The notes beneath the pieces are model-generated. The model worked only from the letters and a program-made list of their open reading frames with translations. It was not told the DNA's origin and made no database searches. This document shows, piece after piece, positions 54,074 to 64,000 of a stretch of DNA of 64,000 bases (position 1 is its first letter; each line of letters opens with the position of its first letter). The position numbers and the translations under genes were made by a program. The stretch spans positions 17,502,501 to 17,566,500 of the forward strand of contig JAPQWV010000005.1 in the NCBI GenBank assembly GCA_027422505.1, in the 5' to 3' direction. The stretch is from Craterostigma plantagineum. Its lineage: Eukaryota > Streptophyta > Magnoliopsida > Lamiales > Linderniaceae.

Positions 54074-56074
54074 AAATACAATTTGAACTAGGAAGGAATT
54101 GGGCTACGTTTAAGATCAGGTTTAAGCCCAAAGTCATAAAAGTATAATAGATAATAAGACTTCTTAGGGATGAAGTAAATCGTCTAACATCTTGTCCCAT
54201 CATCACTAAATTCAAAGTTTTAATACCTATCCATGACATATATATATCTTCTTTAGGAATGATTAGTAACTCTCAACAATAAAAGAACGAAAGTAAGTAG
54301 GAAAGGAAAAGATTTCGAGCACAAAGCCCTTTAACAATTCAAGAAATCGAAAGGAGGAGGTGAGAAACTTCGTTATACTTTGTTGTTCCCTTATATATAG
54401 GATAAGATTAATCAGTTTTCTGTTACTCACGAAATTCAGAGCTAAACCATGGGAGACTTTTGAAATAATCCTGTGGACTTTTATAGTGACTCGAAAGTTA
54501 GGGTGTTTAGAAATTCTAGGTTTTCTTGAATTCAAGAGTGCTTTTAAGATTTTGCTAATTCTAAGGAGTATCATTTTCAGGGATTTAAGACTATCGGGCA
54601 TGTTATGATTTTCCAGAAAGACGATGAGGGTAGGCTAATTGTTAAGTTTGAGGGTGTACCACATTCTAGAGTAGGAACGGAATTCCACGAGAATTAAGAG
54701 GGTAGATTAATCGATCTTTTAGGGTTTTCGATATGTGAACAGTAAGGTAGAACAGAGACTTTCGGCCATATATGATGCATCAATGTTTTTGGCATCCAAT
54801 AAGAAAGATTTCGAGTTGTATAACATAAAGATGTCGAGATGTATTATAGATAGAATTCGAGATGTGTCATGCAGAAGTTTCGACATTTAACTCCACTAAC
54901 AAACTCGAGATATAATCATGTCTTCACGAGTTTTCATGACTCTCAATTAATAGTTTATTATTATAAATGTTGGGTGCTACAATCCCAATACAAGAAGATT
55001 TCGACATATCTTGGACAACAAGATCTCGACATGCCATAAATACTTCGACATTTTATAAAGGGGTATGATAAAGTAAAATCTCGATATGTATCATAGAGGA
55101 ATTTCGAGACATAATAATATAAGATGTCGAGATGTAGTATGAAAAGATGTCGACCTTTAACCTTTAAGCTTCTCGAGATTTATATTTGTGATATATCAAA
55201 ATCTCGACATTCTTAATAAAATACTTCGACATTTAAAGATCTCGACATTCTTCATAAAACACTTCAACATATAATCGTTTCTTCATAACTTCATAAAGAT
55301 TTCGGTATCTCATTAAAGATTTCAACATAGGCATTTAACAAAAGTTTTCTGTATATTTTAGGATTTTCGTATGACACCTGACGGCAGACAGGCGTGATCG
55401 ATCTGTCTACTCGGGCGTGAACGTCCCGAGGTGCAAAACCGTCGTGATTTTATTTATTTTAGCGGAGGGACATTGACAGGGCAGTTGCGTGATCATCAAA
55501 ACGCTGTCAATGTCGGCAACCGCTTACGGAAGAGCGGCCTAGCAGGGCAGTTGCGTGATCGTCAAAACGCTGCTAGTGTAAGCTTCCGTATATTACTGTT
55601 ATATTATGGGCGCGCGAGGTGTCGAGTCTGACCTAGGGCCTTGTGTTTTGTGATTTGAGATAGGAATGTGGAAAGAGAAAGAGCGAACATTGCATGCGAG
55701 ATATTGGGCTCGGGAATGAGCGTTCACGTGCATACATGCATTTTTATTCACCTACTGGGCAAATCGCTCAGTGTTTACGTGTTGTAGGTACTGATCTGAC
55801 GCCGACGCGCGTCAAGACAGAGGCGGCTGGTGGCGGTGCTCCACGGGCTTTTGAGGGCAGGGCGGTACATGGATGAAGACCTGTGGAGCAACTTAGGATT
55901 TTTGTTCTTTTGGCGTTATTTTGGGGCTACGGCCTTTGTATAGACTTGACTCTGTAGATAATATTTTGTTGTAATATATTATATTTTAGGAAAACGTTTT
56001 TGTTAGACGGGCCTTCCGCGGCTTATGTTGCGGAAATCCGCCACAACTAGTATTAGAAAGAGAGGGTCGTCACA
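53746..56074 (+). repeat. Gypsy-1 3' LTR (2329 bp, internally deleted)
   Basis: TGTAATATTC ... GGGTCGTCACA. It lacks the 449 bases that correspond to 47929-48377 of the 5' LTR (junction ATTTTCGT/ATGACACC at about 55370). It has a longer AAAT repeat (about 54041-54075) and keeps the CGACAT array. Confidence 0.95.
55469..55590 (+). other. Paired hairpins with shared loop, gypsy-1 3' LTR
   Basis: Hairpin A: stem GACATTGACAG/CTGTCAATGTC (55469-55479, 55504-55514), 11 perfect pairs. Hairpin B: CTAGCAG/CTGCTAG (55539-55545, 55570-55576) within an outer TACGGAAG/CTTCCGTA pair (55525-55532, 55583-55590), perfect here. The loops differ at one base (GATCATC against GATCGTC). Confidence 0.8.
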
Positions 56075-56079
56075 TTTGC

Positions 56080-56472
56080 TGTTGTGTTTCTTTGTTATTG
56101 GGTGTTCGCTGTTGTGTTTTTTTGTGTCTGTGGTGCTCGTAGGTATTAAATACAGTAATAATATTGACGCCATAAATTTGAGTGATAAGGATGGAAATTG
56201 GAGTGATAAAGATGAAAGTCAAGCTATGAGTATCCTTCCCGAATATACAGAGATTGTGAAGAGTAATTCAAGGGATCTTATTGGGATCCAATCATATTAT
56301 GCGAAATCATCGAGCAATCTTCTCCCATTAAAATAGTCATTTAATAGCACGATATCTTCTCCTTTCTAAGCTTAGTTGTTAGCCTCTATATATTGATATT
56401 GTAATAGAACTCTCGATTTACGGCTTTATAGAATCAATTCAAGAAATATTGTTCATTTTATTTTCTTCTTTA
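56080..56472 (+). repeat. Copia-5 5' LTR, 3' portion (start not defined)
   Basis: An iMet primer site follows at 56473, so the sequence just before it is the end of a retroelement LTR. It has a TATA-like CTATATATTG (about 56385) and a pyrimidine-rich end TTTATTTTCTTCTTTA. A weak frame at 56130-56336 (KYSNNIDAINLSDKDGNWSD) is probably not a gene. The LTR start cannot be fixed because its partner is outside the window. Confidence 0.55.
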
Positions 56473-56484
56473 TGGTATCAGAGC
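56473..56484 (+). other. Copia-5 primer binding site (tRNA-iMet)
   Basis: TGGTATCAGAGC. The leader after it is split at 56500 by gypsy-2. Confidence 0.88.
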
Positions 56485-56500
56485 CATAGCCGTGAGACAC

Positions 56501-59262
56501 TGTAACAACCCTCATTTTCTAATAAATAGTTTGGCAGATTTTTCGTAAGGAAAGCCGCGAAAGCCCATTTTATAAAATATTTTCCTCAGTTTAGAATATC
56601 AAACACTCGAAAGTCGGTTACGGAATCCACATAAAATAAAAGTCTGGTCTCAAATCATTAAAACACACAACATTGGAATTATATAACGCAAACTACGACA
56701 TTCCACAGGTCGCATCCATGTACCGCCCTGCCCTCAAAAGTCCATGGAGTCACCGCCGTCAGCCCGCCTAGTCGCGACGTACTCCAAAGTCGGACTCGAA
56801 TGTACCTACAACACGTAAACTGAGCTCCTTGCCCAGTAGGTAAAACATGCATGAATGCAGAGTGCGCTCACTCCCAAACCCGAATACCTGACAATAAATG
56901 CACGCTCGACTTTCTCCACTCTTCCCAATCCTATCATAATCCAACACAATAGGGCCCTAGGCTAGACTAGGCACCTCGTGCAACCCATTTAAGGAAGGAG
57001 TCAAGAGAACAGATCTCGAGCAGCCCCCGACTCTCTCCCGAGACGTCTACCTGCCCCGGCGATGCCTACGCTGTTAGTGTCCTCCCTGAGCTAACACTAC
57101 CAGGTCGCCTCTTCCGCCAAAAAGACCCTCTTAAGAGAGATCTCGACAGTATAACTGTCAGGTGCACTAGACTATCCTCAAACTCTACCACAAGTCAACT
57201 GCCAATATCGGCACAACCTACCCCACACATCAACACCGTAAGGTGCCACCGTGTTACCACAGTAAATTCTCTCACCATGCAGACGTGAATGCATATGACA
57301 ATGTATGCACAACCCACATAAAAAAATAATTAAAATTTATGTAAAGCATATCGTCATCAAAGCACATAATCACGTAATATCACCCAATAATTCACATAAC
57401 GTTTACGTGCCGTAGGTGAGTTTCACCTACCTGTCGTCCTTAAATTAGCAACTGATAAATCCTTAGTATTCGGGACCTCTGAACCTTTTAGACATAGAAA
57501 TATTATCATATAAGTATATCTGCGTAATGAAATTAGTATGAACGTTTTCCAACCCTAATTCTCGAAAACCCTAAAAATATCGTAAAACTCTAAATACCGG
57601 AAATATTTACACACAACGAAAACCTCACGTCACCAAAACGCTCTAACACCTAAAACCAACTTCACCATCCTAACACATGTTCGAAAATAACATATGCAGA
57701 AAATTAATTTTTCTTCTTTTCTAACCAATATTCGAAACTCACAGCAATGCAAGAATGTTCCCAAAACTCATGTAATTACCATAAAATACATACAACATCT
57801 AAATACAAAATCACCTTGAAAACCTCATATAATTCGCATATAACCCATGGCCATCACATAAAACATTCAAACACTTTATACATGTCGCGAATTTAACTAT
57901 GGTATTGAAGATTAAATCTCCATGCATCGATATTCATGTCTAAGCATTTAGTACATGTAACATTCATATTTATTTTTTTATTGACTATGATATCTACCAC
58001 TTTAAAAAACACACCAAGTATTCACAACAAATTAACGTATCGGGTGTAATTATTCACCTCCAATCTGAACTTCAAATAAAGGTTTACATATCGTAGGTGA
58101 AATTTCCACCTACCTATCCTCCAAGCTTCGGTGTTTAGAGAATTCTTAACTTGACCAAGCTTTCATTTGATAAATTCTTCTTCTTCCTTGTTCAAATGTT
58201 TCCTCTCCCTTCTCTTTGTGTCTTTTATTTAAATGGGATTTTAGGGTTGTTCAATGGAATAGTGGGTATATGCAACGTGGGTCTTGTCATAAAGAGTTGT
58301 AGATTAAGTGTGAAATTGTAAAGTTTTCTCGCCCTTAATGATTTTGCTTAGTGTTTTACACATATGATTCCAACGTGGTTTAGTTCTTCTTGTTTTGTTT
58401 TCTTCCTAATGATGATGTGTAGGTATAATTTTATATATTAAACTTTTGGTTGGGTGAGATTTAGATCAAAGTAAATAGCATGACAAGATTCCGTTATGTT
58501 TGTTTATTTTTCTTTTTGCTTATTTAGTGGATGTTTTACGTGGTTAGTGGATTCATAGATCTAAGGCTTTTGTTGTTACTATCTTTATTATATAAGTGTT
58601 AGTAGTGAGTCTTGTAATTATGTGAATTAATGTAGACCACATTTGATTTTCGTGTGAATGAATTTCGCATATAATGATTTCAAATGATTTTAGTTTGTGT
58701 TTGATTAGTAGGTGACAAACCTACTACATGAGCTAAGTAACAACCTTTCCTCTCATTTATGATTCATTCTCTAATACTTTATCTTATATTAAATGATTGT
58801 ATTTAGATGATAGCAAATAAGTGATAGAGTACTAACGTGGCTTACTAAACAATAAGAATCTTTCACCCTCACTTTGTTCATATGTATTTAATTATCATTC
58901 TTTTAAGCAACTGGTAGGGAGGTGACAAGACCTATACGTGGTTTCCCTTACTCTTAAATAATCTAATTCTTTCCTTACTTATTAAAATTGTTTGGGGTTT
59001 TTATTCTCTTTTTTTTTTTTTTTGGTTTTGATAACCTTTTTAGCCTCACTAGTAATTAGCTTAGGTTTTAAATACAATTTGGTCCAATAATTATTCATTT
59101 GGGCTTTAGTTCTAAAATTAAATCCAATAAATGTTTAATTGGAATCCAAAATTATTCAGCTTTTACCCGGAGTTCCTTATGGATTATTTATCTTTAATAT
59201 TTTATTCAATAATTATCTAAGTTCCTTGTCGTAATCCCGCTTTAAAAGTTGCGGGTATTACA
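56501..59262 (-). repeat. Gypsy-2 3' LTR
   Basis: On the plus strand TGTAACAACCCTC ... GCGGGTATTACA. It matches 60950-63712 with scattered substitutions and small indels. Modules shared with the other Tekay LTRs include GTACCGCCCTGCCCTCAAAA. No genes are seen inside. Confidence 0.95.
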
Positions 59263-59280
59263 TTCTTTCCCCCTTAAAAA
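59263..59280 (-). other. Gypsy-2 polypurine tract
   Basis: The minus strand reads TTAAGGGGGAAAGAA next to the 3' LTR, preceded by TTTCGGGGACGAAATTT, which gypsy-1 also has in this position. Confidence 0.82.
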
Positions 59281-59640
59281 AAATTTCGTCCCCGAAATTA
59301 CGCCAGTTGGGAATAATTCAGGGTGTTCATCTTTACTTCTCGCTTTTAGGTACGTGAATAATTATCCAGTGTTATAAATTATGCTCCACTATGCTTCCGC
59401 TGTACTATTCTGGAAATTCATTTTTATCTCTAAGTCTTTTCAATCTCTAATGAGATAGGATTTATTCCTACATTTGGCACATAATTAAACGACAGATCCG
59501 TATGTGTGGCTCGATCTTCCTAAAATTAAATTTGCAAAATGCTTCGAGATTTATGTACCTGCGTTCATTATAGGATCTGCTTTCTCAGCAGTTAGAGTGA
59601 ATACTCTCCCAGTAGCCGGTGGAAGTGGTGCTGGCTGTTG
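59281..59640 (-). other. Gypsy-2 internal DNA after gag, pol deleted
   Basis: The minus strand first shows [20 protein letters not shown] then a stop, the segment that precedes protease in gypsy-1 (ARVFTLSNEEAE). The rest up to the polypurine tract is non-coding. Protease onward is missing. Confidence 0.7.
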
Positions 59641-59642
59641 GA

Positions 59643-59738
59643 GTCGGAATGTGAACGAAACAGCATGAGCCGAAAACCTTTATATGATTTACGGATGGCT
59701 TTACTCCACTCCATTTTTTAATTGGCGTCTCATCGTAT
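59643..59738 (-). other. Captured copia integrase fragment inside gypsy-2
   Basis: On the minus strand about 95 bases encode [20 protein letters not shown] and GSCCFVHIP, the C-terminal integrase motif of Ty1/copia (usually TP.EAWSG.KPSV.HLKVFGS). Gypsy gag sequence lies on both sides. None of the copia copies in this window is an obvious donor. Confidence 0.8.
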
Positions 59739-60804
59739 AGTGTTGGGCTTGTGCAGGGTATGGATTCACCTGACAGTCTCGAGCGAAATGACCCGGTTTG
59801 CCACATCGAAAGCATTGTATTATTGTTCTCGGTCCTGGACCATAACAAACACCCGTGTGATAGCGTCCACACTGTTGACATCGTGGCGCAGTGTTTTGAG
59901 GTTGGACCTGGTTATTGTTGACTCCATGATTTGGCCTAGGTTGCCCATTACGTTGCCCTGGGCGGTTATTCTGATTATCGTTTGGACCTTTCTCAAGAAC
60001 CTGACGCTTCCTATTAGCCTCTCGTTCCAGCTGGCTCTCCGCTTTTCTCTTTACCTCGTGAGCATTTGCGATCAGGGCCTCTGCCTGCTCCGCAATAAGT
60101 GCTCGTTCTGCCACTTGAGCAAACACCAATTCTTGTGTTCCGGCCATGCTTACATCTCGATAGATCTCCGGTTTGAGACCTACTTGGAATCGCTCTACCT
60201 TTAATGCATTCGTCGCCACCATATGCGGGGCAAAACGTGACAGCTCCTCAAACTTACGGATATATTCCGTGATAGTTTGCCCACCTTGCTTCAGGTTTAT
60301 GAACTCGTTCATTTTTCGAGTTCGGTCATGGGTGGTGAAGTATTTCCCACGGAATAATTCTTGGAATCTCTCCCACAACATAGTCATTGGGTCCTCTAAA
60401 ACTTTGATGGTATCCCACCAAAACCTTGCGTTGCCCCGGAGCATAGAAACGGCACACAACACTTGTTCATTCTCCGGAACCCGACCATACAGGAACATAT
60501 CCTCTATAGTACGCAACCAGTCGTCGGCCAAGGTAGGATCGATGGCATCCTCAAAGGTCGGAGGATTCAATTTACGAAATCGTTCCCCCATTATTTCTAC
60601 ACGTTCGGGTGGCGTAGGATGTTGTTCAGATGAGTTACGGTGATTGATCAACTCGTTGATCTGATCCGATTGACGTTGGATCAGTTCAGTAAGGCGCAAG
60701 ATCGTGGAGTCTCGTTCAATTGTGGGCGACTCAGATGCAACTCCACGACTCGACTCTCCATTATTTGCTCTACGTCCCCTCGTCATCTTTATCCTACTAT
60801 CCAC
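59701..60804 (-). CDS. Gypsy-2 gag (open)
   Basis: An open frame of 367 codons. The true start is probably the second Met (60786, [15 protein letters not shown]), which aligns with the start of gypsy-1 gag. Capsid-like domain: [75 protein letters not shown] and [15 protein letters not shown] basic Asn/Gln-rich tail follows, then [13 protein letters not shown] and a CCHC knuckle [14 protein letters not shown]. The last dozen or so residues come from the captured copia DNA. It could still form particles; as the element has no pol it would need enzymes from a relative. Confidence 0.92.
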   Translation of the reverse strand: MDSRIKMTRGRRANNGESSRGVASESPTIERDSTILRLTELIQRQSDQINELINHRNSSEQHPTPPERVEIMGERFRKLNPPTFEDAIDPTLADDWLRTIEDMFLYGRVPENEQVLCAVSMLRGNARFWWDTIKVLEDPMTMLWERFQELFRGKYFTTHDRTRKMNEFINLKQGGQTITEYIRKFEELSRFAPHMVATNALKVERFQVGLKPEIYRDVSMAGTQELVFAQVAERALIAEQAEALIANAHEVKRKAESQLEREANRKRQVLEKGPNDNQNNRPGQRNGQPRPNHGVNNNQVQPQNTAPRCQQCGRYHTGVCYGPGPRTIIQCFRCGKPGHFARDCQVNPYPAQAQHYTMRRQLKNGVE

Positions 60805-60935
60805 AATAATTCACACAAACAAGTATATTATTACTATTATTTAATAAACCCAAAACTTTAAAACTTACAGGCTAGGCTGATACTCCAGGCTTTTGAGCGG
60901 CAGTACATGGACAGTCTACAGAATCTATATCCTAA

Positions 60936-60947
60936 GCTCTGATACCA
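60936..60947 (-). other. Gypsy-2 primer binding site (tRNA-iMet)
   Basis: The minus strand reads TGGTATCAGAGC, two bases from the 5' LTR. Confidence 0.95.
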
Positions 60948-60949
60948 CC

Positions 60950-63712
60950 TGTAACAACCCTCATTTTCTAATAAATAGTTTGGCAGATTTTTCGCAACGA
61001 AAGCCGCGAAAGCCCATTTTATAAAAAATTTTCCTCAGTTTAGAATATCAAACACTCGAAAGTCGGTTACGGAATCCACATAATATAAAAGTCTGGTCTC
61101 AAATAATTAAAACACACAACACTGGAATTATATAACGCAAACTACGACATTCCACAGGTCGCATCCATGTACCGCCCTGCCCTCAAAAGTCCATGGAGTC
61201 ACCGCCGTCAGTCCGCCTAGTCGCGACGTACTCCAAAGTCGGACTCGAATGTACCTACAACACGTAAACTGAGCTCCTTGCCCAGTAGGTAAAACATGCA
61301 TGAATGCAGAGTGCGCTCACTCCCAAACCCGAATACCTGACAATAAATGCACGCTCGACTTTCTCCACTCTTCCCATCATAATCCAACACAATAGGGCCC
61401 TAGGCTAGACTAGGCACCTCGCGCAACCCATTTAAGGAAGGAGTCAAGAGAACAGATCTCGGGCAGCCCCCGGCTCTCTCCCGAGACGTCTACCTGCCCC
61501 GGCGATGCCTACGCTGTTAGTGTCCTCCCTGAGCTAACACTACCAGGTCGCCTCTTCCGCCAAAAAGACCCTCTTAAGAGAGATCTCGACAGTATAACTG
61601 TCAGGTGCACTAGACTATCCTCAAACTCTACCACAAGTCAACTGCCAATATCGGCACAACCTACCCCACACATCAACACCGTAAGGTGCCACCGTGTTAC
61701 CACGGTAAATTCTCTCACCCTGCAGACGTGAATGCATATGACAATGTATGCACAACCCACATAAAAAAAATAATTAAAATTTATGTAAAGCATATCGTCA
61801 TCAAAGCACATAATCACGTAATATCACCCAATAATTCACATAACGTTTACGTGCCGTAGGTGAGTTTCACCTACCTGTCGTCCTTAAATTAGCAACTGAT
61901 AAATCCTTAGTATTCGGGACCTCTGAACCTTTTAGACATAGAAATATTATCATATAAGTATATCTGCGTAATGAAATTAGTATGAACGTTTTCCAACCCT
62001 AATTCTCGAAAACCCTAAAAATATCGTAAAACTCTAAATACCGGAAATATTTACACACAACGAAAACCTCATGTCACCAAAACGCTCTAACACCTAAAAC
62101 CAACTTCACCATCCTAACACATGTTCGAAAATAACATATGCAGAAAATTAATTTTTCTTCTTTACTAACCAATATTCGAAACTCACAGCAATGCAAGAAT
62201 GTTCCCAAAACTCATGTAATTACCATAAATACATACAACCTCTAAATACAAAATCACCTTGAAAACCTCATATAATTCGCATATAACCCATGGCCATCAC
62301 ATAAAACATTCAAACACTTTATACATGTAACAACGAATTTAACTATGGTATGGAAGATTAAATCTCCATGCATCGCTATTCATGTCTAAGCATTTAGTAC
62401 ATGTAACATTCATAACTATTTTTTTATTGACTATGATATCTACCACTTTCAAAAACACACCAAGTATTCACAACAAATTAACGTATCGGGTGTAATTATT
62501 CACCTCCAATCTGAATTTCAAATAAAGGTTTACATATCGTAGGTGAAATTTCCACCTACCTATCCTCCAAGCTTCGGTGTTTAGAGAATTCCTAACTTGA
62601 CCAAGCTTTCATTTGATAAATTCTTCTTCTTCCTTGTTCGAATGTTTCCCTCTCCCTTCTCTTTGTGTCTTTTATTTAAATGGGATTTTAGGGTTGTTCA
62701 ATGGAATAGTGGGTATATGCAACGTGGGTCTTGTCATAAAGAGTTGTAGATTAAGTGTGAAAGATTCCTTTGTAAAGTTTTCTCTCCCTTAATGATTTTG
62801 CTTAGTGTTTTACACATATGATTCCAACGTGGTTTAGTTCTTCTTGTTTTGTTTTCTTCCTAATGATGATGTGTAGGTATAATTTAATATATTAAACTTT
62901 TGGTTGGGTGAGATTTAGATCAAAGTAAATAGCATGACAAGATTCCTTTATGTTTGTTTATTTTTCTTTTTGCTTATTTAGTGGATGTTTTACGTGGTTA
63001 GTGGATTCATAGATCTAAGGCTTTTGTTGTTACTATCTTTATTATATAAGTGTTAGTAGTGAGTCTTGTAATTATGTGAATTAATGTAGACCACATTTGA
63101 TTTTCATGTGAATGAATTTCGCATATAATGATTTCAAATGATTTTAGTTTGTGTTTGATTAGTAGGTGACAAACCTACTACATGAGCTAAGTAACAACCT
63201 TTCCTCTCATTTATGTTTCATTCTCTAATACTTTATCTTATATTAAATGATTGTATTTAGATGATAGCAAATAAGTGATAGAGTACTAACGTGGCTTACT
63301 AAACAATAAGAATCTTTCACCCTCACTTTGTTCATATGTATTTAATTATCATTCTTTTAAGCAACTGGTAGGGAGGTGACAAGACCTATACGTGGTTTCC
63401 CTTACTCTTAAATAATCTAATTCTTTCCTTACTTATTAAAATTGTTTGGGGTTTTTATTCTTTTTTTTTTTTTGGTTTTGATAACCTTTTTAGCCTCACT
63501 AGTAATTAGCTTAGGTTTTAAATACAATTTGGTCCAATAATTATTCATTTGGGCTTTAGTTCTAAAATTAAATCCAATAAATGTTTAATCGGAATCCAAA
63601 ATTATTCAGCTTTTACCCGGAGTTCCTTATGGATTATTTATCTTTAATATTTTATTCAATAATTATCTAAGTTCCTTGTCGTAATCCCGCTTTAAAAGTT
63701 GCGGGTATTACA
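60950..63712 (-). repeat. Gypsy-2 5' LTR
   Basis: The same layout as the 3' LTR (56501-59262). Both contain a poly-T tract near their upstream end (about 59007 and 63462) of slightly different length. Confidence 0.95.
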
Positions 63713-64000
63713 GACACGAGAGTTTAACCTTTACCAATGGCTTCCACAATATCTTGAAACGTTGCCAACTTTGTTACACTCAAACTCACACCAACAACTA
63801 TCCTATCTGGCGTGGACAAATGCTTGCATTAGCCGAAAGTCAAGACATGGCCGGACTTCTCACAGGCGAGAAAAAGAAACCAGACATGTACACCAATTCT
63901 GTAGCAGAAAAGACATCAACAAACGATGACGACAATGAAGCTGTAAATCAAATTTCAAAAGGTTTTCTCGAATGGAGAAAAGACGACCGTCTCCTCCATG
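63713..64000 (+). pseudogene. Copia-5 gag start (leaves window)
   Basis: After the right TSD copy there is a short leader and an ATG at about 63738 (MASTIS then a stop). The gag frame continues with NVANFVTLKLTPTNYPIWRG, QMLALAESQDMAGLLTGEKK and, at the window end, ISKGFLEWRKDDRLL. This is the N-terminal UBN2-type gag of a Ty1/copia. With the primer site at 56473 it shows that gypsy-2 landed in the leader of this element. Confidence 0.8.

Larger units (their letters stand above)
46301..56074 (+). mobile_element. Gypsy-1: Tekay/Del-type chromovirus, 9.8 kb
   Basis: The TSD TTTGC (46296-46300, 56075-56079), two LTRs (2782 and 2329 bp), iMet primer site and polypurine tract give exact ends. Gag, protease, RT-RNase H and integrase with a chromodomain-type tail are in Ty3/gypsy order. 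The LTRs look about 1% different by eye, apart from a 449-bp deletion in the right one and an AAAT repeat of different length. Coding has single-base frame breaks and several stops, but integrase is fully open. Confidence 0.95.
56501..63712 (-). mobile_element. Gypsy-2: gag-only Tekay-like element (TR-GAG type)
   Basis: TSD GACAC (56496-56500, 63713-63717). Two LTRs of about 2760 bp, very alike, flank only 1.7 kb of internal DNA. On the minus strand this holds an iMet primer site, one open gag, a small hybrid tail and a polypurine tract; protease, RT, RNase H and integrase are gone. Such terminal-repeat elements with only GAG are described in plants (TR-GAG). It sits in the leader of copia-5. 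Confidence 0.93.

Noticed and set aside
56130..56336. Short frame KYSNNIDAINLSDKDGNWSD
   Set aside because: It lies in the presumed copia-5 LTR and matches nothing known; I cannot support it as a gene.
1..64000. CRISPR array
   Set aside because: The repeated words are irregularly spaced, in both orientations and inside plant retroelements; there are no equal-length spacers.
1..64000. tRNA genes suggested by TGGTATCAGAGC matches
   Set aside because: All matches are 12-base primer sites next to LTRs; no cloverleaf can be drawn around them.

Overview
This is nuclear DNA from a seed plant, most likely a eudicot, and almost all of it is repetitive. I recognise no intact host gene. The evidence is plant-specific repeats: several Ty1/copia and chromovirus Ty3/gypsy lineages primed by initiator tRNA-Met, a 5S-bearing Cassandra-type TRIM, a DUF659-type hAT transposase and an endogenous plant pararetrovirus (Caulimoviridae). 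The locus is a nested, heterochromatin-like stack. Six insertion events can be read from exact 5-bp target-site duplications (TSDs); two of them, the Cassandra ones, only as swapped copies.

Layout. 1-5451: SIRE-type copia on the minus strand (copia-1), cut by the window edge. 5452-10810: decayed plus-strand copia (copia-3), interrupted at 5747-about 7950 by a shrunken Tat-like gypsy element that keeps an antisense ORF. 10948-about 13640: broken hAT transposon on the minus strand. 13949-44952: an endogenous pararetrovirus (EPRV) in pieces. In viral order the pieces are coat-protein tail/protease/RT (13949-16171), RNase H and a second ORF (29970-31860), intergenic region, movement protein (32691-32912, then 36652-35226 on the minus strand), and coat protein (40655-41517, 44197-44952). 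The order closes a circle of about 7.6 kb and repeats its first 0.6 kb at the far end.

Insertions in the EPRV. Copia-2 (16172-29964, TSD GTCTG) is a 13.8-kb element with 295-bp LTRs that differ by one base; it carries gag-pol plus a 3.7-kb extra ORF block. Two Cassandra elements lie at 32913-33915 and 36658-37651. Their TSDs are swapped between the two sites, which shows that the DNA between them was inverted by recombination. Copia-4 lies at 33916-35225 and 37652-40640. A solo gypsy LTR lies at 41518-44191 (TSD AGTAA).

Right part. 44953-45115: LINE scrap. 45206-45620: Mutator-like MITE. 46301-56074: Tekay/Del chromovirus (gypsy-1, TSD TTTGC). 56080-64000: 5' end of another copia (copia-5), whose leader is split by gypsy-2 (56501-63712, TSD GACAC). 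Gypsy-2 keeps two LTRs and one open gag but has no pol, and its gag tail holds a captured piece of copia integrase.

The most notable unexplained structures are: (i) tandem hairpins in the Tekay LTRs with the same loop but different, mutually compensated stems; (ii) dense arrays of short CpG-bearing palindromic words, a different word in each element, in LTRs and leaders, including two matching leader-like arrays in copia-2 placed before gag and before the extra ORF block; (iii) the Cassandra-mediated inversion; (iv) the permuted, terminally redundant EPRV.
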